A stretch of DNA of 64,000 nt, from the NCBI RefSeq assembly GCF_001426755.1, contig NZ_LMFJ01000001.1, positions 2,448,546-2,512,545 of the forward strand. Direction: 5' to 3'. A model generated the notes under the pieces. That model did no database searches. It had not been told where the DNA came from and was given only the letters and a program-made list of their open reading frames with translations. Positions 16,984 through 27,956 of this stretch are shown piece by piece (positions within the stretch are counted from its first letter, which is position 1; each line of letters starts with the position of its first letter). The translations under genes and the position numbers were made by a program. This DNA comes from Aeromicrobium sp. Root495 (GTDB lineage Bacteria > Actinomycetota > Actinomycetes > Propionibacteriales > Nocardioidaceae).

Positions 16984-17876
16984 GTTCTGATGTCCGAGTG
17001 GTCGCTTCCAAGCGCTACGGCACTCTCTCTCCGCTGCGATATCCAGGGGGTAAAGCCGCGCTCGCCGGCCTATTTGCTGACCTGATCCGCGAAGTCGGAA
17101 TCGACGACTGCACTTACGTTGAGCCCTACGCCGGCGGCGCCGGGGCCGGGATAGCGCTGCTCCGTGAAGGACTCGTCAGCCGGCTGGTCATTAACGACAT
17201 CGATCCTGCCGTCCACGCATTCTGGATGGTCGTCACCCAAGACAACGCAGCGTTCGTCGATTGGGTCCAGAACGTGCCACTCACGGTCGATGAGTGGCGT
17301 CGCCAGCGAGACGTCTACCGCGACCCGCGGAACACCCCTGACCTGCTTGGGCGGGCGTTCTTCTTCTTGAATCGAACCAACCGATCAGGCGTGCTGCGTG
17401 CTGGCGTCATCGGCGGCCTGGCCCAGACCGGCAACTACAAGATCGATGCCCGCTTCAATCGCGAGACCCTGGCGGATCGGCTACTCGCAATCGGAGAGGT
17501 CGCTTCAGTCATCGAGGTCACCGCGCTCGATGGTCGGACCGTCATCGGCCAACACGCACACCGCACCAATTCGTTCCTCTACATCGATCCCCCCTACGTC
17601 AAAGCCGGCGGACGCCTCTACCTCAACGCATTCGAGATGCGTGACCATCAGGCCTTGGCGGCAGCCGTCGACGAGGTCAGCGGCGCCCACTGGCTCATGA
17701 CCTATGACAGCTCCCCCTACATCGCCAAGCTCTACGCGCGACACGCCCAGGCACAGTTGGATCTCACCTACTCGGCGACTCACCCCGGAAAAGCGACCGA
17801 ACTACTGGTGGCATCTAACAATGTTTTCACTGCTCTCGGAAAGCTCACGGCTGAAACCGCACCAACATCAGCCTGA
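16980..17876 (+). CDS. D12-class DNA adenine N6-methyltransferase (Dam-like)
   Basis: A 298-residue enzyme. The SAM-binding motif RYPGGK is at residues 20-25, EPYAGGAG at 48-55, NRTNRSG at 131-137 and the catalytic DPPY at 203-206. This is the D12/Dam family fold order. ATG 16980 has GGAGG 8 nt upstream and overlaps the zinc-ribbon stop by four bases. The last 32 bp overlap the 3' end of the convergent ParB-like gene. The recognition sequence cannot be told from the window. It may be a solitary regulator of DNA state or the protective half of a restriction-like system. Confidence 0.9.
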   Translation: MSSDVRVVASKRYGTLSPLRYPGGKAALAGLFADLIREVGIDDCTYVEPYAGGAGAGIALLREGLVSRLVINDIDPAVHAFWMVVTQDNAAFVDWVQNVPLTVDEWRRQRDVYRDPRNTPDLLGRAFFFLNRTNRSGVLRAGVIGGLAQTGNYKIDARFNRETLADRLLAIGEVASVIEVTALDGRTVIGQHAHRTNSFLYIDPPYVKAGGRLYLNAFEMRDHQALAAAVDEVSGAHWLMTYDSSPYIAKLYARHAQAQLDLTYSATHPGKATELLVASNNVFTALGKLTAETAPTSA

Positions 17877-19353
17877 GAATTGACTCGCTCAGGCTGTACG
17901 CCTGTCTGACGTCAGCCTCCCTCACCGTGTAGTCAGGGTTGTGCGCCGCCGCGTTGAACCAGTTCTGGCTACCGGGCGTGGTCACGGGTCCACTGCGAAT
18001 AGCATTTATCACGTCGCGGTGAGCCGCCTTGCTGCCGTATACGGTGTGAAGCTCGTCGACCGCCTGCTTAAGCTGTCCACTCACAGCATGAGTCGTTCCT
18101 GAGAAGTGGTACTTAATCGACGACTCGAGAACGAGTCGCAGGAGCATCGCGGTGGCCACGGGCGTCTTACGGACATTGATTGCTCTGAGCTCGATGATCC
18201 GTCGCGCCAAGTTCGTCGGTATCCCTGCGTCTGGCAGGCTGCTGATGTCGAATCCGCGCAGCGTGTCGGGGTTGTTCCGCCCCCTCTTCCCTCCCGCGCC
18301 ATCGTCGGGTGGCGGCGGATCATCCCGCTCGGACCAGTTTCCGTTGTCCTCAACGTCTGCGTCGCCTCGGTCGTCGGGCTCTTCGTCCCCGGAACCACCC
18401 GGTCCGTCGAGGTCGGGCTCCTCCAGATCCCGACCATTCTGGGCATCCAGATCGTCCGGCGTTGGTGTCTGGCCGCCGGCAAGAAGAGTTTTGATTAGAT
18501 CGTCTCGATGCTCGTGCCCCTTTTTGAACTCGCTCGACCGGGTATTCAATGTCTCGGCCCGGAAGCGCTGCATGAGGTACTCGACGGCGTCCCGCTCCCG
18601 CGTGCTCAAACCGGCGCCAATCGTCTTAGCCTTCCGACGAGCAGGCGAAATGCGATATCCGTCGAATACGACCCCGATGGCCGCCGCAACGTCGACGATT
18701 CGGTAGGCATACTCGAACGCCGACATCTTGAGGTCATCGCCGCGGGCGTAGTCATGGAGCGTCTTGTCCTTGAACTTGACGCCGTCGAGGAAATGTCGCA
18801 TCTCAACCATGCGGAGGAATCGCACGATATTGACGTCAGGGTACATCCCCTTAAGATCCTCGACGTCGACCTTGGGGCTGAGGATCGAGTGGTAATAATT
18901 CGCCTGCTGATCCCGGCTCCACCGCTTCTTCGGCACGCCCGTATGGAGGCGGGCGATATGCGGCCGTGCAGCTTCGCGGCTGGGCGCGACGATAACCCTG
19001 ATCACGGTCGGCATGTTGGGCACTTCAGCGGCATACCGTGTCAGCAACGCCCGAACATCTGCCTCATGCTCCGGCACTAGCGTCGGATCTTGAACTGCCT
19101 TGAGAGCGCTGACCCGTCGGTTTCCCTCGAGAACTATGTTGGCGCCATCTTCTTCGACCACGATCGGCACCTCGTTGTCGAAGTATCCGTCGCGGAGGAA
19201 GAGCTTGACCTGAGATACAACCTCTTCGGCTGCGAAAAGGTACCGCAGGGCAGCGAGTTCGTCATTCGGGCGGATTGGAATTCGGTAGTTGTCGAGGTCG
19301 AGGCGAAGCGCGTCGACCGAGACGTCAATGATCGGCAGTTGCGTGTAGGCCAT
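17845..19353 (-). CDS. ParB/sulfiredoxin-domain protein paired with the methylase
   Basis: A 502-residue protein. Residues 1-110 form a ParB-like nuclease/NTPase domain with the signature VLEGNRRVSALKAV (residues 74-87). A helical middle follows, then a very acidic, proline-rich linker around 295-350. The helical C-terminal domain ends near NWFNAAAHNPDYTV. I associate this layout with ParB-like proteins of defence islands rather than chromosome-partition ParB, which would carry an HTH and sit by parA. GGAGGA lies 6 nt before ATG 19353. It converges on the adenine methylase with a 32-bp overlap. It may be the effector of a two-part system. Confidence 0.75.
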   Translation of the reverse strand: MAYTQLPIIDVSVDALRLDLDNYRIPIRPNDELAALRYLFAAEEVVSQVKLFLRDGYFDNEVPIVVEEDGANIVLEGNRRVSALKAVQDPTLVPEHEADVRALLTRYAAEVPNMPTVIRVIVAPSREAARPHIARLHTGVPKKRWSRDQQANYYHSILSPKVDVEDLKGMYPDVNIVRFLRMVEMRHFLDGVKFKDKTLHDYARGDDLKMSAFEYAYRIVDVAAAIGVVFDGYRISPARRKAKTIGAGLSTRERDAVEYLMQRFRAETLNTRSSEFKKGHEHRDDLIKTLLAGGQTPTPDDLDAQNGRDLEEPDLDGPGGSGDEEPDDRGDADVEDNGNWSERDDPPPPDDGAGGKRGRNNPDTLRGFDISSLPDAGIPTNLARRIIELRAINVRKTPVATAMLLRLVLESSIKYHFSGTTHAVSGQLKQAVDELHTVYGSKAAHRDVINAIRSGPVTTPGSQNWFNAAAHNPDYTVREADVRQAYSLSESILRLMLVRFQP

Positions 19354-19406
19354 TCCGGTTCCTCCCTGAACGAATCAGCCTCAGGAGCATGACACGTGTT
19401 CTGAGA

Positions 19407-19435
19407 CATATCTGCCACAATCGACCCTTGTCACA
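19407..19435 (-). promoter_or_regulatory. Promoter of the ParB-like gene with TGTGACA half-site
   Basis: On the minus strand TGTGAC (19435-19430), 17 bp and GATATG (19412-19407) form a plausible promoter. The -35 lies inside TGTGACA, the same heptamer that brackets the zinc-ribbon/methylase promoter. A degenerate copy, TGTGGCA, lies at 19419-19413. This suggests one regulator controls both ends of the module. Confidence 0.45.
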
Positions 19436-19554
19436 GAGGTTCCTCGGCCACGACCCATCGTGTTGGTCGGCGTTCCGACATTCTGCGTCTTTCCCTGTTA
19501 GATTTTTCCACAGGTACGAACAGGGGTACGTCTCCGCAGGTCAGACCGCCCGGC

Positions 19555-21162
19555 TCACTCCCACTCGATGGTTCCCGGGGGCTTGCTGGTGACGTCGAGA
19601 ACCACGCGGTTGACCTCGCGCACCTCGTTGGTGATGCGGGTGGAGATGCGCTCGAGCAGCTCGTAGGGCAGGCGGCTCCAGTCGGCCGTCATGGCGTCCT
19701 CGCTGGAGACGGGGCGCAGCACGACGGGATGCCCGTAGGTGCGACCGTCGCCCTGCACGCCCACGGATCGGACGTCGGCGAGGAGCACGACCGGGAACTG
19801 CCAGATGCTGGCGTCGAGGCCCGCAGCGGTGGTCTCGTCGCGGACGATGGCGTCGGCCTCGCGCAGGATGCGCAGGCGGTCGACGTCGACAGCACCGATG
19901 ATGCGGATGGCCAGGCCCGGGCCGGGGAACGGGTGGCGGGCCACGATGGCCTCGGGGATGCCGAGCTGGCGCCCGACGTCGCGGACCTCGTCCTTGAAGA
20001 GGGCGCGAAGCGGCTCGATGAGCGAGAACTCGAGGTCCTCGGGGAGGCCGCCCACGTTGTGGTGGCTCTTGATGTTGGCCGCGCCCTCACCACCGCCGGA
20101 CTCGACGACGTCGGGGTAGAGCGTGCCCTGGACCAGGAACTTGACCGGCGTGCCGGGCGTGGCCAGGATCTCGCGCTCAGCCGCCTCGAAGACGCGGATG
20201 AACTCACGGCCGATGATCTTGCGCTTCTCCTCGGGGTCGGTGACGCCGGCGAGGTGGCCGAGGAACTGCTCGGCCGCGTCGACGACCTTGAGGTCGACGC
20301 CGGTGGCGGCCACGTAGTCGTGCTCCACCTGCTCGGCCTCGCCCTGACGCAGCAGGCCGTGGTCGACGAAGACGGCGGTGAGCTGGTCGCCGACCGCACG
20401 CTGGACGAGCGCGGTGGAGACGGCGGAGTCGACGCCGCCCGACAGTGCGGAGATGACGCGGGCGTCGCCGACCTGGGCCTTGATGAGGGCGACCTGCTCC
20501 TCCACGATGTTGGCGCTGGTCCAGGACTGGCTGCAGCCGGCGATGTCGACGAGGAAACGCTCGAGCACCTCCTGGCCGTGCTCGCTGTGGAGCACCTCGG
20601 GGTGCCACTGCACGCCGGCGAAGCGTCGGCCCACGTCCTCGAACGCTGCCACCGGGGCTCCGCCCGTGGTGGCGAGCACGTCGAACCCCTCGGGCGCCTC
20701 GGTGACGGCGTCGCCGTGGCTCATCCAGATGCGGTGCGCCGAGGGGATGCCGTCGAGCAGGGTGCCGGGGCGCGAGATGGTGACGTCGGTCCGGCCGAAC
20801 TCGGACAGCCCGGTCTGTGCCACGGTGCCGCCCAGGGCAGCGGCCATGGCCTGGAAGCCGTAGCAGATGCCGAAGACCGGGACGCCGCCCTCGAGCACGG
20901 TGGCGTCGAGCTGCGGGGCACCCGGCGCGTACACCGAGGAAGGGCCGCCGGACAGGATGATGGCGGCCGGCTTCTTGGCCAGCATCTCCTCGACCGGCAT
21001 GCTGCTCGGCACGATCTCGGAGTAGATCCGCGCCTCCCGCACGCGCCGCGCGATGAGCTGGGCGTACTGGGCCCCGAAGTCCACCACCAGGACGGTGTCG
21101 TGGAGGGCCTCGGCGGCCTCTTCGGGAGTCGCCTCGGACAGGGTCTCGGGGGTGCTCGTCAC
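19555..21162 (-). CDS. guaA: GMP synthase (glutamine-hydrolysing)
   Basis: A 535-residue protein that aminates XMP to GMP in purine synthesis. The class I glutamine amidotransferase domain has its nucleophile in [11 protein letters not shown] and the catalytic EVLHSEHG region. The ATP-pyrophosphatase domain starts with [10 protein letters not shown]. The conserved dimerisation C-terminus ends KPPGTIEWE. It is full length and intact. Its 3' end forms the border of the accessory region to the left; guaA 3' ends are reported island insertion sites in several bacteria. No integrase is visible here to prove it. Confidence 0.98.
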   Translation of the reverse strand: MTSTPETLSEATPEEAAEALHDTVLVVDFGAQYAQLIARRVREARIYSEIVPSSMPVEEMLAKKPAAIILSGGPSSVYAPGAPQLDATVLEGGVPVFGICYGFQAMAAALGGTVAQTGLSEFGRTDVTISRPGTLLDGIPSAHRIWMSHGDAVTEAPEGFDVLATTGGAPVAAFEDVGRRFAGVQWHPEVLHSEHGQEVLERFLVDIAGCSQSWTSANIVEEQVALIKAQVGDARVISALSGGVDSAVSTALVQRAVGDQLTAVFVDHGLLRQGEAEQVEHDYVAATGVDLKVVDAAEQFLGHLAGVTDPEEKRKIIGREFIRVFEAAEREILATPGTPVKFLVQGTLYPDVVESGGGEGAANIKSHHNVGGLPEDLEFSLIEPLRALFKDEVRDVGRQLGIPEAIVARHPFPGPGLAIRIIGAVDVDRLRILREADAIVRDETTAAGLDASIWQFPVVLLADVRSVGVQGDGRTYGHPVVLRPVSSEDAMTADWSRLPYELLERISTRITNEVREVNRVVLDVTSKPPGTIEWE

Positions 21163-21247
21163 GTGGCGATCCTAGCGTCACGAGATCTGCTCAAAACTTC
21201 TGGACGAACGTCGTAACCCCCATCCTCGGCCGTCGTTGAATCAGGCA

Positions 21248-21276
21248 GATCTAACTACACTCCCTCCCGTTAGATC
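21248..21276. promoter_or_regulatory. Inverted repeat upstream of mdh
   Basis: GATCTAAC (21248-21255) and GTTAGATC (21269-21276) are perfect 8-bp arms separated by 13 bp. The site lies in the 264-bp region between the divergent guaA and mdh genes, about 150 bp before the mdh start. It may be an operator or form a hairpin in the mdh leader. Confidence 0.35.
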
Positions 21277-21299
21277 ACGTGCCCGCTCCTCGTGGCACG

Positions 21300-21340
21300 A
21301 CAGAACCCGGCCCGTGAGCTCCCTCCAGGTCGGGTTCTGT
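21300..21340 (+). other. Hairpin in the mdh leader
   Basis: ACAGAACCCG (21300-21309) pairs perfectly with CGGGTTCTGT (21331-21340) over a 21-nt loop. A second small hairpin, AGGCC-ttc-GGCCT (21370-21382), lies before the ribosome site. Neither has a T-run, so these are leader structures or a processing element rather than a standard terminator. Confidence 0.4.
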
Positions 21341-21426
21341 GCGTCTGGGGGCCTTCCGGCCGGGTGTCGAGGCCTTCGGCCTTGCGCTAGGTTCGTGACG
21401 CAGGCCACAGATCAAAGGAGATCTCC

Positions 21427-22413
21427 ATGACCACTCCCGTGAAGGTCGCCGTCACCGGCGCCGCCGGACAGATCGGCTACAGCCTCCTCTTCCGCCTCGC
21501 GAGCGGTGCGCTCCTCGGCCCCGACACCCCCATCCAGCTGCGTCTCCTCGAGATCACCCCGGCGCTCAAGTCGCTCGAGGGCGTCGTCATGGAGCTCGAC
21601 GACTGCGCCTTCCCCACGCTCGAGTCCGTCGAGATCGGCGACGACCCGCGCCAGGTCTTCGACGGCGTCAACCTCGCCCTGCTGGTGGGCGCCCGCCCGC
21701 GCACCAAGGGCATGGAGCGCGGCGACCTGCTCGAGGCCAACGGCGCCATCTTCACCGCGCAGGGCAAGGCCCTCAACGAGGTCGCCGCCGACGACGTCCG
21801 CATCGGCGTCACCGGCAACCCCGCCAACACCAACGCCCTCATCGCGCAGCGCAACGCTCCCGACATCCCGGTCGAGCGCTTCAGCGCCCTCACCCGCCTC
21901 GACCACAACCGCGCCATCAGCCAGCTGTCGGCGAGGACCGGCGCGCCCGTGGCCGACATCAGCCGCATGACCATCTGGGGCAACCACTCGGCCACCCAGT
22001 ACCCCGACCTCTCCCACGCCCTGGTGGGTGGCCGGCCCGCGCTCGAGGTCGTCGACGACCAGCCCTGGGTGCGCGACACGTTCATCCCCACCGTCGCCAA
22101 GCGTGGCGCGGCCATCATCGAGGCCCGCGGCGCGTCCTCGGCCGCCTCGGCGGCCTCGGCCACCATCGACGCCGCCCGCGACTGGCTCACCGGCAGCGCC
22201 GCCGACGACTGGGTCTCCATGGCCGTCGTCTCCGACGGCTCCTACGACACCCCCGAGGGCGTCGTCTTCTCGTTCCCCGTCACCACGAAGGACGGCGACT
22301 GGGAGATCGTGCAGGGGCTCGAGGTCGACGAGTTCAGCCGCGAGCGCATCGACGCCACGGCGCGCGAGCTCGTCGAGGAGCGCGACGCGGTCCAGGCCCT
22401 CGGCCTGATCTGA
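21427..22413 (+). CDS. mdh: Malate dehydrogenase
   Basis: A 328-residue NAD-dependent malate dehydrogenase of the TCA cycle. The nucleotide loop is [13 protein letters not shown]. Substrate-site segments are [16 protein letters not shown] and the catalytic His in [12 protein letters not shown]. Length and sequence fit the actinobacterial Mdh type, which resembles the cytosolic eukaryotic form. ATG 21427 has AAAGGAG 6 nt upstream. It is monocistronic and convergent with the DUF3017-folD pair; the 91-bp gap contains no strong terminator hairpin. Confidence 0.97.
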   Translation: MTTPVKVAVTGAAGQIGYSLLFRLASGALLGPDTPIQLRLLEITPALKSLEGVVMELDDCAFPTLESVEIGDDPRQVFDGVNLALLVGARPRTKGMERGDLLEANGAIFTAQGKALNEVAADDVRIGVTGNPANTNALIAQRNAPDIPVERFSALTRLDHNRAISQLSARTGAPVADISRMTIWGNHSATQYPDLSHALVGGRPALEVVDDQPWVRDTFIPTVAKRGAAIIEARGASSAASAASATIDAARDWLTGSAADDWVSMAVVSDGSYDTPEGVVFSFPVTTKDGDWEIVQGLEVDEFSRERIDATARELVEERDAVQALGLI

Positions 22414-22504
22414 GCGCGGTCCGACGAAAGAACCGACATTCCGGTCGTCCTGGCGACCCGGACGTCGATCTCTTCGTCGTCTCGGCCGAAGGCAGATTCC
22501 TTCG

Positions 22505-22789
22505 TCAGCCACCGGGCGGGGGCGGGACCACGACGGCGAGGACGAGCAGGCTCGCGCCGAGCAACATCGTCCAGACCACGTCGAAGGCCTTGCCGCGCAC
22601 GCGCAGCATGCCCACGTGGTCGGCCGGCACGAACACCCGCGCCAGGCTCGACACCACGAACGCCGCACCGATGACGGCCAGTCCGGTGCGCCAGGGGCCG
22701 GTGACCACCAGCACGAGCCCCACCGTGACGGCGACGAGGAGCAGCAGGTAGATCTGCGACCCGCGGCTGCGCGGCATGGGCACGTTCAC
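22505..22789 (-). CDS. DUF3017 small membrane protein
   Basis: A 94-residue protein with three hydrophobic helices (about residues 12-30, 36-52 and 70-90). The central loop [20 protein letters not shown] is the DUF3017 signature, a family usually found behind folD in actinobacteria. The start is GTG 22789, overlapping the folD stop as GTGA; ATG twelve bases further in is possible. Function unknown. Confidence 0.85.
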   Translation of the reverse strand: MNVPMPRSRGSQIYLLLLVAVTVGLVLVVTGPWRTGLAVIGAAFVVSSLARVFVPADHVGMLRVRGKAFDVVWTMLLGASLLVLAVVVPPPPGG

Positions 22790-23640
22790 GCGAAGAGCTT
22801 CTCGGCCTCGTCGACCACGTTGCTCAGGAGCATGGCGCGGGTCATGGGGCCCACCCCTCCGGGGTTGGGCGCGACCCAGCCGGCCACGTCGAGGACGCCG
22901 GGGTGGAGGTCGCCGACGATCTTGCCCTCGCCGTCGCGACTCACGCCGACGTCGAGGAGCGCCGCTCCGGGCTTGACCATGTCGGGGGTGATGATGCCGG
23001 GGACGCCGGCCGCGGCCACGACGATGTCGGCGCGGGCCACCTCCGCCGCGAGGTCCTGCGTGCCGGTGTGGCACAGCGTGACCGTGGCGTTCTCGCTGCG
23101 GCGCGTGAAGATGAGGCCCATGGGGCGGCCCACCGTGATCCCGCGGCCCACCACGACGACGTGCTGGCCTCGGATCGGGACCTCGTGGCGGCGCAGGAGC
23201 TCGACGATGCCGCGCGGCGTGCACGGGAGCGGGGCCTCCTTGCCGAGGACGAGCCAGCCCAGGTTGGTGGGGTGCAGGCCGTCGGCGTCCTTGGCGGGGT
23301 CGATGCGCCCGATGACGGCGTTCTCGTCGATGCCCTTCGGCAGCGGCAGCTGGACGATGTAGAGGGTGCAGGAGGGATCGGCGTTGAGACGGTCGATCTC
23401 GGCCTCGATCTCGGCCTGCGTGGCCGTGGCCGGGAGCTCGACCCGGATGGACTCGATGCCCACCTCGGCGCAGTCCTTGTGCTTGGCGTTGACGTACCAC
23501 CGGCTGCCCGGGTCGTCGCCCACGAGCACGGTGCCGAGGCCGGGCACGAAGCCCTTCTCGCGCAGTGCCGTCACGCGTGTCTTGAGCTCGCCCTTGATCG
23601 CCGCAGCGACTGCCTTGCCGTCCAGAGTCCTTGCCGTCAC
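22786..23640 (-). CDS. folD: Methylenetetrahydrofolate dehydrogenase/cyclohydrolase
   Basis: A 284-residue bifunctional enzyme making 10-formyl-THF, which feeds the purine steps of PurN and PurH encoded nearby. Motifs are [13 protein letters not shown] with the Tyr/Lys pair of the active site, [24 protein letters not shown] for NADP binding and [10 protein letters not shown] near the end. The start is GTG 23640; no ATG lies close to the conserved N-terminus. It is followed by DUF3017 with a four-base overlap and divergent from a TetR regulator. Confidence 0.97.
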   Translation of the reverse strand: MTARTLDGKAVAAAIKGELKTRVTALREKGFVPGLGTVLVGDDPGSRWYVNAKHKDCAEVGIESIRVELPATATQAEIEAEIDRLNADPSCTLYIVQLPLPKGIDENAVIGRIDPAKDADGLHPTNLGWLVLGKEAPLPCTPRGIVELLRRHEVPIRGQHVVVVGRGITVGRPMGLIFTRRSENATVTLCHTGTQDLAAEVARADIVVAAAGVPGIITPDMVKPGAALLDVGVSRDGEGKIVGDLHPGVLDVAGWVAPNPGGVGPMTRAMLLSNVVDEAEKLFA

Positions 23641-23788
23641 GGGGTCGAGTCTTTCACGCCCGGCGCGGCAGTCCCCGCAGGCCCGCAGGAGAAGGTCCGG
23701 TCCACGGCACGTCGTCCGAGGGGTCACCCATCCACGACCCCGGACATCTAGACTCGGTCTCCTCCCCCCGCAGATCGAAGGACATCGC

Positions 23789-24445
23789 ATGGCAACCCGC
23801 GCACAGCTCTCCCAGGAGCGCAGCCGACTGCGCCGCGACGAGCTGCTGGCGGCTGCCATCGAGCTCTTCGCCGAGGGCGGGTCCCGCGCCGTGACCCACC
23901 GAGCCGTCGCCAAGCGCGCCGGGCTCCCGCCGGCCACCACCACGTACTACTTCGAGTCCATCGAGGACCTCCTGCGCGAGGCCCTCGCCGACCACATCCG
24001 CACGTGGCGCAACGAGCTCGACCTGCTGTCGGGGCTCGACGACGTGGCCGCCATCGACATGAAGGTCGAGGACGCCACCACGCTCATCGCCCACGTGTGG
24101 TCGGCGCGCGGGCCGGAGGTGGCGGCCCTCGAGCTGGCCATCTACCTCGCCGCCACGCGCGACGAGGCCCTGCGCGACGAAGCACGCCTCGCGCTGGTGG
24201 GCTTCGAGGAGCTGGGCGCCCGCTGGTTCACCCTCCTCGGCATCCCCGACGCCGAGAAGATCGTGCCCTCGCTCCTGACCCTCATCGCCGGCACCGCGCT
24301 GCGCCGCCAGAGCGGCCAGTACAGCGAGGCCGACGAGGCCCGGCTCCTGAGCGAGGCCATCCGCGACCTCGTGGGCGCGCACCTGCTGGGCCGGGAGAAG
24401 ATCGACTCGATCATCGCCGAGACCACCGGCGCCGCCACCGCCTGA
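23789..24445 (+). CDS. TetR-family regulator
   Basis: A 218-residue protein. Residues 15-65 form the [46 protein letters not shown], where TTTYYFES is the recognition helix. The C-terminal helical domain has no ligand signature I recognise. ATG 23789 has GAAGGA 6 nt upstream. It is divergent from folD across 148 bp and convergent with purH, so folD is a possible target, but other targets are equally possible. Confidence 0.9.
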   Translation: MATRAQLSQERSRLRRDELLAAAIELFAEGGSRAVTHRAVAKRAGLPPATTTYYFESIEDLLREALADHIRTWRNELDLLSGLDDVAAIDMKVEDATTLIAHVWSARGPEVAALELAIYLAATRDEALRDEARLALVGFEELGARWFTLLGIPDAEKIVPSLLTLIAGTALRRQSGQYSEADEARLLSEAIRDLVGAHLLGREKIDSIIAETTGAATA

Positions 24446-24468
24446 GCAGCCCCCTGACGGCCGGGGCA

Positions 24469-24495
24469 CCTCCCGAGCCCGGTGGGACCGGGAGG
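24469..24495. terminator. Bidirectional terminator between TetR gene and purH
   Basis: CCTCCCG (24469-24475) and CGGGAGG (24489-24495) form a 7-bp GC stem between two convergent genes. There is no T-run, as is usual for actinobacterial terminators. Confidence 0.5.
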
Positions 24496-24505
24496 AGCCG
24501 CCGGC

Positions 24506-26064
<1,559 letters not shown>

Positions 26065-26068
<4 letters not shown>

Positions 26069-26721
26069 GGGGCTTCTCCGAACGTGAGGGTGCGGTCGTG
26101 GATCTGGAAGGGCTCGCGGGCGAGTCGGCCGACCCACTCCACGAGCATGGCGCGCTCGCTGGTCTTGATGCGCTCGTGGAGCGTGTGCTCGTCGTCGCCG
26201 TCGAGGACGGGCACCGCCACCTGGGCGACGATGGGGCCGGTGTCGACGCCCTCGTCGACCACGAAGAGGGTGGCCCCCGTGATCTTGACGCCGTAGGCCA
26301 GGGCGTCCCGCGGGCCGTGCATGCCGGGGAACGCCGGCGAGAGAGCGGGGTGGGAGTTGAGGGTGCGGCCGCCGAAGCGGGCGAGGAAGGCCGGCCCCGT
26401 GAGCTTCATGAAGCCGGCCAGCACCACGAGGTCGGGCTCGTGGGCAGCCACGGCCTCGGCGAGCGCCTCGTCCCAGGCGGCCCGGTCGGGGTGGTCGGCG
26501 GTGCGGACGACGAACGTGGGGATGCCGGCGCGCTTCGCGCGGGCCAGCCCCTCGATGTCAGTCCGGTCGGCTCCCACCGCGACGACGGAGGCTCCGTAGG
26601 CGCTGCCCGAGTCCGGGTCGTGCGGGTCCGGGCCGGTCGACGCGTCGATCAGGGCCTGCAGGTTGGTGCCGCTTCCCGAGACGAGGACGACGACGCGCGC
26701 TGTCGTCGGGGCTGCTGGCAC
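26065..26721 (-). CDS. purN: Phosphoribosylglycinamide formyltransferase
   Basis: A 218-residue enzyme transferring a formyl group from 10-formyl-THF to GAR. It shows [15 protein letters not shown] for phosphoribosyl binding, [11 protein letters not shown], the catalytic [12 protein letters not shown] with Asn-His, and DEGVDTGPI with the catalytic Asp. GTG 26721 is chosen; GTG 26730 is nearly as good, and neither has a strong ribosome site. The 5' end lies within the reading frame of the upstream DUF6350 gene, an overlap of about 165 bp in a different frame. Confidence 0.95.
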
Positions 26722-27886
26722 GGGCCCCACGATAGTGCGCCAGGACCCCGCCGATCCCACCGCCCACGGCCAGGACCGGCACCGCGACCAGCAGCGACGT
26801 GAGCAGGGGCGGACCGGCCTCGGTGAGACGGCCGGGTCCGACCGCACCTCCGGAGATCCCGACGAGCACACCGACCACGAGGCCGGCCAGGGCACCGGCA
26901 GCCGCCGAGTACCCGAGACGTCGCAGGAGTGCGCGGTCGTCGCTGCCGGACGTGACGGCGGGAGGACGGGTGGACCAGCCGGCCACCACCCCGGCGAGCA
27001 GCGGCACGAGCGCGAGGAGGAAGACCCAGTCGGAGAACTCCCCAGGCGCCGGCAGGGCTGCGAGGACCGGCAGTCCGGGCACCGTGCCCAGGTGCGAGCC
27101 GGTGAGGTCGACGGACGTCTCGGTGCCGATGGCGAAGCCGGGGCCGATGAGTGCGGCCGTGGCCCAGAGGACGAGCGTGGGCAGGGCCAGCACGCAGACC
27201 AGGCCCAGCGCCACACCTCCCCCGGCGGAGGGCTGGAGCAGGGCCCAGAGGTCGGCGGCGCGGTCGAGGTGCCACAGGAGGAGCAGGGCCACGACGGTCG
27301 CTGCCGCGGCCAGCAGGACGGTGACGCCGCGGGCGGCACCGCGCACGACGGCGCGGACGTCGGCCCGGTCGGTGAACCAGAGCGCCTCGGCGCGGTCGGA
27401 ACCGCGCGCCAGGCCGATGGCCGCGCCCAGGCCGCACACCACGAAGGAGGCGAAGGCCGCCCGCGTGACGGGGACCGAGACGGTGTCGGTGGAGACCACG
27501 CTCGCCAGGACCGCCGCGACCACGCCCGAGGTACCGGCCACCGTGGCGGCGAACGGTCCTACGTCGGCCTGCTCGCCCTCGGCGTGGGGGTCGACGCCCC
27601 AGCGCGAGGCCACGAGCGCCACGAGGGCGATGGCGAGGAGAGCGGCACCGAACGGCACGAGACCCAGCTGGGCACGACCCACCTCGAGGCTGCTGCCCTG
27701 GCTCACGAGCCAGCCCCGGATGCCGGTGCGCAGGACGGGGCCGGTGTCCCGGACGCCCGCGACGAGCGTCACGATGGTGCACAGACCGACGCCCAGCACG
27801 GCCGACGCGAGCGCGGTGGCAACACCGCGCCGGAGGTACGGCACGGCGGCCGCGCTGGACCGGGCCGTCGGCTGGGGTGGGGGCAC
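26558..27886 (-). CDS. DUF6350 multi-pass membrane protein
   Basis: A 442-residue protein with about ten hydrophobic helices from residue 20 to 385, including GVATALASAVLGVGLCTIVTL and PLLTSLLVAVPVLAVGGGIG. It matches the DUF6350 (PerM-like) protein that precedes purN in many actinobacteria. GTG 27886 fits best. The coding frame continues past the last helix for about 55 basic/proline residues that overlap purN. That tail looks like an out-of-frame reading, so the natural end may be shorter or a frameshift may lie near 26,740. Confidence 0.75.
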   Translation of the reverse strand: MPPPQPTARSSAAAVPYLRRGVATALASAVLGVGLCTIVTLVAGVRDTGPVLRTGIRGWLVSQGSSLEVGRAQLGLVPFGAALLAIALVALVASRWGVDPHAEGEQADVGPFAATVAGTSGVVAAVLASVVSTDTVSVPVTRAAFASFVVCGLGAAIGLARGSDRAEALWFTDRADVRAVVRGAARGVTVLLAAAATVVALLLLWHLDRAADLWALLQPSAGGGVALGLVCVLALPTLVLWATAALIGPGFAIGTETSVDLTGSHLGTVPGLPVLAALPAPGEFSDWVFLLALVPLLAGVVAGWSTRPPAVTSGSDDRALLRRLGYSAAAGALAGLVVGVLVGISGGAVGPGRLTEAGPPLLTSLLVAVPVLAVGGGIGGVLAHYRGARASSPDDSARRRPRLGKRHQPAGPDRRVDRPGPARPGLGQRLRSLRRRGGSRPD

Positions 27887-27956
27887 CCATCCATCCAACC
27901 TGTAAAGTCGGGGTGTTTCACCCAGGCACGCCGAACCCACCTGAGGAGGGGAAGCG

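Noticed and set aside
19360..19600. Island attachment repeat at the guaA 3' end
   Set aside because: I looked for a second copy of the guaA tail in bases 1-19,500 and saw none; the other boundary may lie outside the window.
19729..21216. A 495-codon plus-strand frame opposite guaA
   Set aside because: Same antisense-shadow composition; guaA on the other strand is complete and has all motifs.
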